The notes below the pieces were generated by a model. That model searched no databases. It saw nothing but the letters and a program-made list of their open reading frames with translations, and was not told where the DNA came from. A stretch of DNA of 64,000 nt. It comes from Limnanthes douglasii subsp. nivea (lineage: Eukaryota; Streptophyta; Magnoliopsida; Brassicales; Limnanthaceae). This document shows positions 22,102 through 33,207 of this stretch, in pieces; within the stretch, counting starts at the first letter, position 1, and every line of letters begins with the position of its first letter. The stretch covers positions 3,275,670-3,339,669 of the forward strand of contig JAUPFV010000005.1 of the NCBI GenBank assembly GCA_036936605.1, given 5' to 3'. The translations under genes were made by a program, and so were the position numbers.

Positions 22102-23830
22102 TATCCTATATCTTCAGACAAATGTGCTCCATAACTCAGACATGCAAAATGTTTCGACTGGACTCTGGAGTAAGCTAAGGCTTTTGTCCGAATTAAGGAA
22201 TATCTATCTTCTCTAGAGATATTAACAAAGCCGAACCCATGATAGAAATTGTTCATTTACATAGTAGCATCTGATCATGCAGTAAGTGCAATGTTACTTG
22301 AAGAGGCCGGTAATTGTCATCGACAGCTTTATTATGTCTGTAAAAGCCTCATAAACACTGATAAAATGTATCTGAAATTGGAAAAACTTGTTATCGCATT
22401 AGTAACCGCGACTCAAAAATGAAATCTTATTTCTAAGCACATTCGATAGTGGTTAATACATTTTTTCCTCTGGAAAAATGTTTTGCAAAGGTCTGATGTA
22501 TTGCGGGAGATGACTAAGTGGTCTGTAGAATTATGTGATTTGTACATCAATTTTTAGCCTCGAACAACAATAAAAGGCCAAGCTTTGGTAGATTTTCTGG
22601 TTGACTTCTATTTCAATCGGCCAGATACGAAAATAGATCAAGAGGAGGTCTAGGCTAAATGAACCGTTTAGATCGACTGGGGGGCGAGTGCGTTGGGTTG
22701 TGGGCACAAATTTAGTTAATTGTTCGTATATGAATATCGATACATGATGTCATACGTTTTTTATTTTCAACTTTAAATATGAATCAAAATACGAAGCTGC
22801 CCTAGCGGGGCTACGACCTACACACATTTGTGGCGCTAGAAGGGTTTGGTTGATAAGTGATTTGCAGCTTCTAATCAATCCTGCATCGAGGCAACTAGAG
22901 GCCAGGAAATATCACTCGGTAAAATATTTGAAAGCAATTAAAATGTGGGCAGTAGTATTTGAAAGTATTAAATATGAAAATGTTCATAGGGTCGAAAATG
23001 TATTGGTTGACTCTTTAGCAACTATAGCGTATTACGATGACTATCCATGGATATTGACGCAATAGTGCCCATCGATAACAAAATATTCAGAGTTATTTAT
23101 TAATTTAGACGAAACTTTTCAAATTTCTACGAGCATTGATAAGGATTTGAGGTATAACATTAGAGAATTCTTGGTTAGTAATGCTTTGTCCCTTTACATG
23201 ATAATGGCTAAGAAGCTATGATTTATAACGCTTGGTTTTCCTGTTCTTGGAGGAATAATTTACAAGAAATGTTTTAGTTGGTCGTTGTTACATGGCCTTA
23301 GAGACAATGAATCACAGCTGATGGTGAAGGGTCGGCGCAATGCGAGTTCAAGGTTTTGGCAAAAGAAAATAGTTTTAGCAGGTTATTGTTTGCCACGATT
23401 ATGAGTGATGTCAAAGAACTAGTGAGAAGGCATGACACTTGTCAGCAATTTACCAATTCAATTCACGTGCCAGCGGTACCGCATGAATCTGTTTATGAGG
23501 CTTTTCCTTTCGATCGATGAGACATAAATTTAGTTACTCATTTTCCAATAGTTTGGGAGGATGGCAAACGATAGTAACCGCAGTAGATTGTTTCTCAAAG
23601 CAGGTCGAAGTAAAACCGATATCCAAAACAAGGACGAAATATGTGATAAAATTCATTTTGTCGAATACATAAAAGCCTTATGGTCTCTCCGAAGCATACA
23701 TTAATGTTTTTCACCCACGTAGATAGTTGGTTTCGTGAAAGAGAGCGAGGAGTTGCTGGGCAAAAGAGGTGTTCTAATCTAAAGAGTGGATTCTAGTTAA
23801 ACATATAATGGACAGTTTTTTTTTGTATAT
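22102..23830 (+). pseudogene. gypsy-5, 3' part: RNase H and integrase remnant
   Basis: This continues the plus-strand gypsy interrupted at 13174. It has SSDKCAP (about 22108), first RNase H pieces (ASDHAVSAMLLEEAG, YYVCKSLI, YLKLEKLV), then TIKGQALVDFLVDF (about 22566-22610). The second RNase H end follows at about 22850-23065 (VLVDSLATIAYYDDYPWILTQ), then decayed integrase (KKIVLAGY, RRHDTCQQF, and later AVPHESVYEAFPFDR). Multiple stops are present. The domain order matches the Tat-like copies, so this is an older relative. No LTR was located. Confidence 0.8.
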
Positions 23831-23973
23831 CTTGGGTGTCCATACAGCCTCGGGTCAAGTCCATTGTTTACCGAAGATAATCAAACCCTATAAATTGTAA
23901 ATAAAAGAAGATTGTTTATATAACCAACTTAAAAACATAATATTTAACTAAAATCAAAAACAAACTTTTCTAC

Positions 23974-24252
23974 TCCCTCTCTGTCCTTTTATATTTTTCG
24001 TTCAAGCAAAAAAAATTTATCCCAAATTAAGTGTCGTTTGCAAATTTCTAGGTGGTATTAATGGTTCTTTTCCATTTATATCCCTTTTTTCATAGTACTT
24101 ATTTACTTTTGTTTTATTCTAAATACATATTAATGGAAAAGATTATTTAGCCAATTGGAATTACTTTTTACAATTTCAAATTAATAATAACCTTTCTTAA
24201 TTATTGTGCACAAGCCTACCGCCTACAACGTCAAACATAAAAAGAGAGGGAG
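23974..24252. mobile_element. Stowaway-like MITE 1
   Basis: The left end CTCCCTCTCTGTCC is inverted at the right end (AGAGAGGGAG). TA dinucleotides at 23972-23973 and 24253-24254 form the target duplication. The 279-bp size, CTCCCTC termini and TA site fit Tc1/mariner-derived Stowaway elements. Confidence 0.75.
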
Positions 24253-24480
24253 TATATAATAGAAGCAGATTATAATATAAAATACAATCCAACCAATACA
24301 AAATTTACAAGCTTTTCTGTCATACTTCGTCTTATTTCTCGCTGTTCGACAGAAATTATTAAGGGAAATAGAAAAAGTCTGTGTCCATGCAATAATGTGG
24401 CGGATTTAACCACCTACCCTCAAAACAATGCCATTTCCAAACCTCGACTTAATTATAATAATTTGGGTGACAATATATTT

Positions 24481-24737
24481 CTCTTTCCGTTCCACAATAT
24501 AGGTCGTTTTAGAAAATATAAAAAATTCTTTTTTATTTGTCGTTTGGTAATATCAATGCACCAATTAACATTTTTGACAAATAATATTTTATTGTTTGTT
24601 TCTTTTTATTAAATCAATAACTTTGACACAATAGAATTAGATTGCTTCTTGTGTTTTATAAGAGAGAGAAATAATCATTGTATTTATTGGTTTCTATTCC
24701 AAAACCTTAAACCTCCTACATTTTGGAACGGAGGGAG
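24481..24737. mobile_element. Stowaway-like MITE 2
   Basis: The left end CTCTTTCCGTTCCACAATAT pairs with the right end, whose reverse complement reads CTCCCTCCGTTCCAAAATGT. The right side is followed by TA; the left TA is eroded. The 257-bp AT-rich interior has no coding potential. Confidence 0.75.
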
Positions 24738-25449
24738 TAACACACTATTCATATATCCTCCGGCCACTTTCACCTGTCTTAAACGTTGACCGATTAACTT
24801 CAATGCCAAAGTCAATGTCTCTCTTCATTTAGAAGAGACCTCCACATGCATCCAATCAAATCCATTAGAACGCTTTGGTTGGGTTCTATTTTATTTCGAA
24901 ATTAACACCAAGTCAGCTATTGTTGGGGTTGACACTAAATTCATTAAAATAATCATCACTACCGTACCAATAACTAAACTTGAACTGTATTCTAAGCTAA
25001 TAGTGCGAATTCTAAGAACAAATTATCTTAGAATTTGATTTATTTTAGTATTAGTATTATTTGGGCTGCATAGTTACATCTATATTTTCAAATGTTTAGT
25101 GAAAATTCATCGATTATGACGATTTATTTAATTTTTTAGTTTTGGAATGTTCGATGAACGTTTTTCAAATATTTTGATAAATTTATTTTTCAATACTTAC
25201 CAAATTTGAAATTAAATTTATACAAAATTTTTAAAATCGAAGAATACTCTCCAAAAATCCTGTCATAGTTAAATAGTGTTCATAAAATATTTTGTAATGT
25301 TTATTGGATATTTTGAACTCAATTAAATAACCAGATTTATCAAAATCTACGCATCTTCAACTAAAAGACATATTAAAAGTCCATTATTACTAATAATAAT
25401 GAGAGATTTTTACTTGTTTTCATTTGGTGATAAGAAAGGTTATGGCTTC

Positions 25450-25852
25450 TGAGATGTAAAGCCATGAAACGCAACAAATGTGAAAGTGAGGAGGTGGTCG
25501 ACAAAGACACTCACTTGAGCTCCTCATTTAGGGTTAACTCAAAACGCAGAAATAACTCGGGTTTAAACATCAGAAACAGGTCAAAATGGGTCAACATTTA
25601 AAGCCTTAGTCGAGAAGTCTGGTGGACATCTACATAAAGCCGAAGGCTATATTTGAGTCTTTATAACTAACGATTTATATCTTTATAGTCGAAGAGTATA
25701 TATTTTAAGGATAAAATTAAGTAACAGATCCCGTGGGAATATTTCCTGGTTTGTTAGAATGTTTGTTAGTGAATATAACAATTATACAAATGTTGTAAAC
25801 ATTCAAGAAATTCAGTGAAATAAAAATAAATTTATCCCTCTTATTTCTCTGT
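25450..25852 (+). repeat. copia-2 5' LTR
   Basis: This aligns with 30294-30714 over blocks such as GAAAGTGAGGAG, TTAGGGTTAACTCAAAA and CCCTCTTATTTCT. It begins TGAGATG where the other copy has TGTTAGATG. Confidence 0.85.
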
Positions 25853-25864
25853 TGGTATCAGAGC
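25853..25864 (+). other. copia-2 primer-binding site
   Basis: TGGTATCAGAGC, complementary to the 3' end of initiator tRNA-Met, the standard plant copia primer site. Confidence 0.9.
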
Positions 25865-25879
25865 TCTCCAAGCCTTTAA

Positions 25880-28800
25880 TGGAAAATTCCAATGAATCAC
25901 CATCTTTCAGCTCAAAATCATTGGGATCTATCTTTCCAAACAATTCTTCCATTGCTTCATGAACCGACAACTACATTCAATCAACAATGTTAATAACATT
26001 AGACTTGACAAAAGCAACTATCTTTTGTGGAAAACAATGGTGCTACCTATGATTAAAAGTAACAAAGTATGATGTTTTATTATAGGGGAGAAGAAATGTC
26101 CTCCTAGGTACATTACTGACACTGAGGGAAATATTTCTGATAACACAGAATATGAAGACTGGGTAGCTAAGGATCCACTACTAATTAGATGGTTATAATC
26201 CACTATGAGCCCTGTGTTAGCAACTCAGCTGATGGAGGAAGAGTCTTGTAAGGCTCTTTGGGAAGCTACTATCAAATTGTCTGGCTCATAGGCAAGAGCT
26301 AAGATTACATACTAAAAGGATGAGTTTCAAAGAACTCGTAAAGGGTCTTCTCAATGATTGAATACCTAAAAAAATAAAATTGATATTTGATAATCTTATA
26401 CTAGCTGGATGTCTAACATTTATGGATCACTTGATAACTCAAGTGCTTGCAGGTCTTGATTCAACGTATACACCTATTGCTGTAAGCCTGGCAGATAAGG
26501 AAGGGCTGGATTGGCTTGACTTGAAAATTAGTTTCCTCACCTTTGAAAGAAGGCTTGAGAAACTCACTGTCTTACTTAGTAGCTAATATCAATCTTTCTG
26601 ATGTCAATTCTACACACAAAAATGACTAAAACAACAATATACTAATTCTAATCAGAGAGGGTCCTTTGGTCAAAACAGGGGGTCCAACAGAGGCAGATCT
26701 AACTATACTTCCAACTATAATTTTAGGGGAATGAGCAACTTTGATAGAGGTAGAGGTGGAAAATTTTCTCAGAGTAAACCAATCTGCCAAATCTGCAGCA
26801 GGTTTGGTCATTTTGCAACAGTATTCTATTACAGGGATGATCCTTCAGTAATGAGTTTTACACCCTCAGAGCAGTCCAGATCAGAGTGATCTCTTTGCCA
26901 CACAAGATACAGCAAGAGAAGGGGTCTGGTATGCTAACAGTGGTGCGAGTCACCATGTCACATGAAGCATTATTCAAATGACTCAAAAATATGAGTATTC
27001 AAGTAACAAACATATACTGGTTGGTAGTGGTGAGAGACTCTCAATCTCTTATATTGGTCAAACCACCTTAAATTCCTTAACTAAGTAGCCTATTTGTCTA
27101 AAACATATATTGCATGTTACTAGAATCAATAAGAATCTTTTATCAGTTTTTCAATTGAAAAATTACAACAATATATTTTTTGAGTTTCATAAAGGGTTTT
27201 TTTCTTTTGAAGGACAATGATACATGGACTGTACTGCTTAAAGGAAGGTGTGTAGATGGACTCTACAAGATGGATATTTTTTCTAAGTCACAGTTCACCA
27301 TTCCATTCATTCACAGTGCACAAGTCAATGTTTCTAGTTCAAATTTGAGTGTTCGTAATGTTTTATCTAGTTGTTTATCTGAGTCTCTCAAAGATGGATG
27401 ACATAGGAAGCTTGTCAAGCCATCTCAAAGTGTTTTAGTTATTGTTCTTAGGTCATGTAAGCTACATTCTTTTTTAAAAAATGCCATTAGTTTTTGTGAG
27501 GCTTGCTAGTTAGGCAAATATGACAGTCTTCCCTATTTTGTGTCTAATTCACATGCTAGTAATGTACTTGATCTAATTCAAACTGATATTTGGGGTCTTG
27601 CACCTATTTAATCTAGTAGGAGGGTTTAAATACTATGTTATGTTTCTTGATGAATTTTCTATATATACATGGATGCATCCTATCAGAGATAAGGGTCAAG
27701 TTTTGGAGGTGTTTAAAACCTGTAAAATTCTAGTCGAAACATAGTTTGAGAGGTCAATATAAGTAGTTCATAGTGATTGGGGAGGTAAGTTGAGACCACT
27801 AGCTTCTTCATCTAAGGAGGGTGGGTATATATTGAGAAGGTCTTGTCCTTATACCTCAGTCTAGAATGGTAGGCCTGAGAGAAAAAACAAACATTTGGTT
27901 GAGACTGAACTTACTTTTTTAGCTCAAGCTCATTTACCTTACCAATTTTGGGTTGAGGCCTTTAAAACTAGTGTTTATCAAATCAACATACTTCCGACAC
28001 CTATTCTTCACAATAAGTCGTGTTTTGAAATACTCTATCATAAGGTAGCTAATTATCTAGTTAGAAAAACTTTTGAGTGTTTTTGTTATCCTTGCTTAAG
28101 GTCATATCAAACACATAAATTTCATTTTCATTATCTAAAGTATGTATTCCTTGGGTATAGTCAACACCACAAAAGCTACAAGTGTCTCAACCCTACTAGC
28201 AGGTTATATATCTCTGGGAATGTTGTGTTTAATTAGAGTGAATTTCCTTTTACCACTGGTTTTTAAAACATATATAAAGGTGATCAGCCATGTACTATAC
28301 CTGACAATCTTTGGTTCCCTAATTTTCCTAGAGGGTCTGTGAGAAATGAAAGGGTGTCTTCTTTGGAGTCCAACTCTGATGCTCCAAATGAGCAACACAT
28401 ATCTCTGTGTCTTGTCTCCTCACATAAACAGAGTCATACTCAAGTCTCTCAATATCAAACCAACAGTCCGACGGTAGCTAACCCAACAGTTTCATCATTC
28501 ACAACAAACAACCACAAGTCCAGCACCAAAATACAAGACACTGTCAGCCATCAACACACTAGTCCTACACATGATCATCATTTACCTATAGCTACATTTT
28601 CCATTAACCTACCTTTTTTCTAGCCCAGAACACTCCTCTAATCTCCACACACACAAAAATACACATATCATGCAAACCAGAAAGAAAAGTGACATATGCA
28701 AACCTAAAGTTCCATAGATTAGGTCTCTTGTTACTATTGACAAATTTGTGTTTGAGCCTACTAAGTTTTTTGAGGCTGTGGGACAACCTAAGTGGAAAGA

Positions 28801-30285
28801 GGCTATGATTACTGAATATAGAGCTTTGATGACTAATAGCACATGATCCTTCGTACTAGTGTCTTTTTCTTCTATTGTTTTCGGGTGCAAATCGGTATAA
28901 AAGGTTAAATATGTTATGCATGGTTATGTCCAGAGATACAAGGAAAGGTTTTTAGCAAAGGGGTTTCACCAGACTTCTAGTGTTGATTTTTATGAGACTT
29001 TTAGTTCGGTCATTAAAGCTTTTACAATCAGACTAATATTGATTATTGTTGCTAAAAAAAAGTGGACAGTAAGACAGGTTGACATCTATAATACATTTCT
29101 TGATGTGGTTTTACAAGAGATTATGTATATGACACAACCACAGGGGTTGAGGACACAAATAACCCTATATACGTCCGTAAATTTCACGAGGCTATATATG
29201 GCCTAAAATAGGCTCCTCGAGCCTCGTATTTGAAACTAAGGGACACACTTCTCAACTGGAGGTTCAGGAATTCCAAAGCATATTGCTCTCTTTTCTACCT
29301 CGTGTCTAAGCCAATTATACTTCTAATCCTGGTTTATGTTGATGATATTTTGGTGCCAGGAAATAATCCACCATGCCTAACACAATTTATTCACAATATT
29401 AATGCAACATTTGCTCTCAAAGACATTGGGCCACTCCATCTATTCTGGGAATAGAAGTTCGTCATGACCCTTCTTACATGTTTTTAACACAACATAAATA
29501 CATTGAAAACTTATTGGTTGCTCAACGCCTTTCGATGTCCCAGCATTGTCCTATTCCTATGGTTGCTGGCACTCAACTCTCCAGTCTTGATGGTGATCTT
29601 TTTGCCTGTCCAACACAATACATGAGTTTGTTAGGTGTGTTGCAGTATTTGACTCACACCAGACCTCACATTGCCTATGTTGTTAACAGACTCAATCAAT
29701 ATCAACAGAATTCAACTTCTATGCACTCCAAAGTCTTAAGAGAGTGTTACGATACTTATCTTGTTCTCGATGGTTAGGTCTTCACATAAAACCTTGCTAT
29801 CACTTGTAGCTCCATGACTACTAAGATGCCGATTGGGCTTTCTTGTCTGATGATCACCGGAGCATTGGTGCTTATTGCATGTATGTGGGTGAATCCCTAA
29901 TTTTTTGGTCCTCCAAGAACCAGAATGGTGTCTCTCGCTCTTCTACTGAGTCTAAGTATCGGGCTTTAGCCAACTTGTCACCTGAATTAATCTGGTTGAA
30001 ATCTCTGCTATTGAGTTTCAAATTCCCCTCATACCATCTTCTATAATGTAGTGTGGAAACTTAGGGGCCAGCTCCCTAGCATCCAATCTAGTCTTCCATG
30101 CTCGTACGAAACACATTGAATTAGACGTACACTTCATTAGGACTCAGGGGCTTTAGGGTTTGGTGCAGATTAGGTATGTACCCTCGCATGACCAAATCGT
30201 TGATTCTCTCGCGAAAGCGTTGTCTTCTTTTCGTTTTATCTTCCTTCACGACAAACTTGGGCTTTCAGATTAGCCGTTGCATTTG
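25880..30285 (+). pseudogene. copia-2 gag-pol remnant
   Basis: It begins MENSNESPSF near 25880. Gag pieces include LAGLDSTYTPIAVSLADKE (about 26446-26502) and a zinc knuckle CQICSRFGHF (about 26787), whose last Cys is replaced. Protease relics lie around 26930-27160. The pre-integrase and integrase region at 27480-28240 includes HLPYQFWVEAFKT and FLGYS. RT has YKERFLAKGFHQTSSVDFYETFS (about 28938-29005) and LVYVDDILVPGNN (about 29332-29370). RNase H reaches STESKYRALANLSPELIWLKSL (about 29944-30012). Numerous stops and frameshifts are present. Confidence 0.85.
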
Positions 30286-30293
30286 AGGCGGGA

Positions 30294-30714
30294 TGTTAGA
30301 TGCAAAACCTTGAAAAAAGCTACCATGTAAAGAAGCATATATGAAAGTGAGGAGCTGATCGAAAAAAAACATTGACTTGAACTCCTTCTTAGGGTTAACT
30401 CAAAATGCAGTAATGACTTACGTTTAAACATCAGCAACAGATCAGACACGAGTCAACACTTAAAAGTCTTAGTCGAGAAGTCTTTGGGATATCTACCTAA
30501 AACTCTAAGGCTATATATGAGTCTCTATAGCTAACCATTTCTATCTTTATAGCCAAACGATATATATTAAGGATAGAATTAAGTAACAGATCACGTTGAA
30601 ATATTTCCCGGTTTGTTACAATGTTTGTTAGTGTATATAACAAGTATACAAGTCCGGTTAAAATTCAAGAAATCCAGTGAAGTAAAAAGGCATATATCCC
30701 TCTTATTTCTATGT
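30294..30714 (+). repeat. copia-2 3' LTR
   Basis: It starts TGTTAGATGC after the purine tract and ends ATTTCTATGT before TGGCTTC. It pairs with 25450-25852. Confidence 0.85.
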
Positions 30715-30806
30715 TGGCTTCCGTTAACTTCGTCACCAGTGCCTAGTTGAAAATCATTTTTATACAACTAGATACACTAGTTGATAAATCATTAATATTT
30801 TGTCTC

Positions 30807-30813
30807 TATATAT
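30807..30813 (+). promoter_or_regulatory. TATA box of pseudogene copy B
   Basis: TATATAT lies 45 bp before the ATG at 30852 and about 90 bp after the end of copia-2. It is conserved with 7169-7175. Confidence 0.45.
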
Positions 30814-32566
30814 TGCAATGAGCTTTGTGTAAGGCGTCTCTCAAAACAGCAATGGCTACTAATCTCCTCTCACTCATTTTATCTCTTTCTACATTAGTCG
30901 CTTTAGTAAACGGTAAAGGTCTTCTTTTATATACTTCATTCTCAAATGCTATGAAAAAAGCTTCATTTGTGTACTTTAACTAATTTCAGATTCACTAATT
31001 CAAAAGTTTCTCTTTTCTTACAGGTTTGTCATTCAACATTGACTGCGGGTACACCGGGGAGGACTACACAGATGATAACAGGTTAGCTTGGACTGGAGAT
31101 GTAGACGATGACGCCAGTGAAACAATATCAATCCCTATGGATTCAGTCTATAAACCCTTGAGAAACCTTAGGGTTTTCAATACAAAATATAAGAAAATTT
31201 GTTACCCCTTCGTGGTAGACAAAGGTGAAAAGGTTATGTTTAGAGCGAGTTTTTATTACGGAAACTACGACAAAAAATTGTCTCCTCCTACTTTTGATCT
31301 TCAGTTCGACGGAAATCATTGGGTTAAAGTTGTAACTTCTTTGGACCAAGTTGTTTCTCATGAAGCAATTTATGTCACTAAAACAGAAACTGTTACTATC
31401 TGTGTTGCTCAGTTGTTTCCAAATCAGTTTGCTTTTATATCTGCCCTTCAAATAGAAAGTTTGGACAGCGACTTGTATAGTTTTGTCAGTTCAGATAAAG
31501 CTTTGTTCTTCAGAACCCGAATTGCTTGTGGTTCGAAAGATACTATCAGGTACGTCGTAACTATATTTATTATGTATATGAAAAGTGTCATCAATTTTTG
31601 TTCAGCTTAAATCTTTACCACAGGATTTCATATGATTTTTTTTAATATACTATATGAAACAGGTATCCACAAGATTCTATCGATAGAATCTGGAGTTCAG
31701 AAACCGCAGGCGATGGTTTACTCGACCTCAGCAATGACGGAGGCATCATCGACATCAGCAGCACAGACGACAGCCCTCCAGAAGAAGCATTACATAACGC
31801 ATTCACAACACCTAACACTTCGACTTCAATCTCATTAGGCTCTTATTTTCCAGTGGACGCAACTCCTCTATACATCAACATGTATTTCGCTGAGCTCAAA
31901 GAACTCGACAGCACGGAATCGAGGTCGTTTAAGCTTTCTTATAGATAATGTTGATTCGTACGATCCTATAGCTCCTGTTTATGGAGTAGCAGAACAACGA
32001 TATCTCAGTAATTTCACAGCATCTTCAAAAACATCGTTTTTGTTGGAAGCCACGAAAGATTCGAGTTTGCCTCCACTTCTTAATGCTCTAGAAGTTTTTA
32101 CCATCAGCGATACTTTGAGCGAGGGAACTTACAGCGCTGATGGTACGTGTATTTACGTTCAAAACACAGTTCTCCTTTCGTAGCTTTAACTGTTTAGACT
32201 TTTTTTATCTTATTAGTTTTTGTTCAGATTAGTTTTCTTATATAAAATAGCTTCTAATACTTTTTATACATTTCTTAGTGGACGTATTATCCGAGCTGCA
32301 AAAGCAGTTTGATGTTTTAGCCGGATGGGTTGGTGAGCCATGTCTACCGGCAACATACACTTGGGATTGGCTCAATTGCAGTACTGACTCGACCCCTCGG
32401 ATAACGGCCTTGTAATTACTTTTACTTCTTGTCTTCAATTCTCTTATCAAAACGCGGAAAAAATAAAATTAAATGATGAAATTTGTCCTTCGTGATTATT
32501 ATTATTATAGGTACCTTGCCAGCTTTAATCTGTCCGGTGAACTTCCAGACTTTAGTGCCTTGACTG

Positions 32567-32735
32567 TGTTAAGAATATAAAGCCCATATAAAGCCCAAGC
32601 CCGTTAGCTTTCTTTTATTATAAATAAGAGCGTATACTGTACTAATTGATATACTTCTGAATAATACAAAACCCTAGCCGTCTAGCGGTTTGTTCCTTTT
32701 TCTACTTCTCTCGTTTCTCTCTTTATTTCTTAACA
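32567..32735 (+). repeat. copia-4 5' LTR (169 bp)
   Basis: It begins TGTTAAGAATA and ends TTTCTTAACA, with short inverted termini. It includes TATTATAAATAAG (about 32616-32628) as a plausible promoter TATA region. It is flush with the primer site. No 3' partner exists. Confidence 0.9.
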
Positions 32736-32748
32736 TGGTATCAGAGCC
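32736..32748 (+). other. copia-4 primer-binding site
   Basis: TGGTATCAGAGCC directly abuts the LTR and is complementary to initiator tRNA-Met. Confidence 0.92.
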
Positions 32749-33160
32749 AAGTTTGTGTGTTTGAGAGGTATGCGTACCAAGTTTGTGTGTTTGAGAGGTA
32801 TGCGTGTTTTAGAGGTATGTGTGTTTGAGGTATGTGTGTTTGAGAGGTATGTGTGTTTGAGTAAAACAATTTGAGTGAAAGGTATGTGTATCTGAGTAAA
32901 ATAATCTGAGTGAGAGGTATGTGTGTTTGAGTAAAACAATTTGAGTGAGAGTGCGGTATGTGTCTTAGTGAAACACAAAAAAAAAAAGAGTGAGGTATGT
33001 GTGTCGGAGTGAAACACAAAAAGAGTGAGGTATGTTTGTATGAGTGAACAAAAAAAAAGTGAGGTATGTGTGTTTGAGTGAAACACAAAAAGAGTGAGGT
33101 ATGTGTGTCTGAGTGAAACACAAAAAGAGTGAGGTATGTGTATCTGAGTAAAACAAGAGT
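32749..33160. repeat. 35-bp minisatellite in the copia-4 leader
   Basis: A unit close to GAGTGAGGTATGTGTGTCTG followed by AGTGAAACACAAAAA is repeated about a dozen times with variation. It is most regular at 32988-33160, shorter and degenerate at 32749-32960. It occupies the place where gag should lie. Confidence 0.9.
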
Positions 33161-33207
33161 TTTAAGTAAAAAAAAAAACAAAAAGTGAAGAAAGTGCAAC
33201 TGGTACA

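Larger units (their letters stand above)
23831..25442. other. Intergenic DNA with two MITEs
   Basis: No gene recognised. It holds two Stowaway-like MITEs (listed separately). The remainder is AT-rich unique-looking sequence up to the copia-2 insertion. Confidence 0.6.
25450..30714 (+). mobile_element. Ty1/copia element copia-2, decayed, in the copy B promoter region
   Basis: LTRs at about 25450-25852 and 30294-30714 enclose a 4.4-kb gag-pol region. The 5' LTR is followed by TGGTATCAGAGC, the initiator-Met primer site. The 3' LTR is preceded by a purine tract (GAGGCGGGA). A direct repeat TGGCTTC at 25443-25449 and 30715-30721 includes the target duplication; 5-7 bp are possible because of overlap with the LTR edge. 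The LTRs differ by well over 10% by eye, and pol is riddled with stops, so it is old. It ends 137 bp before the ATG of gene copy B. Confidence 0.9.
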
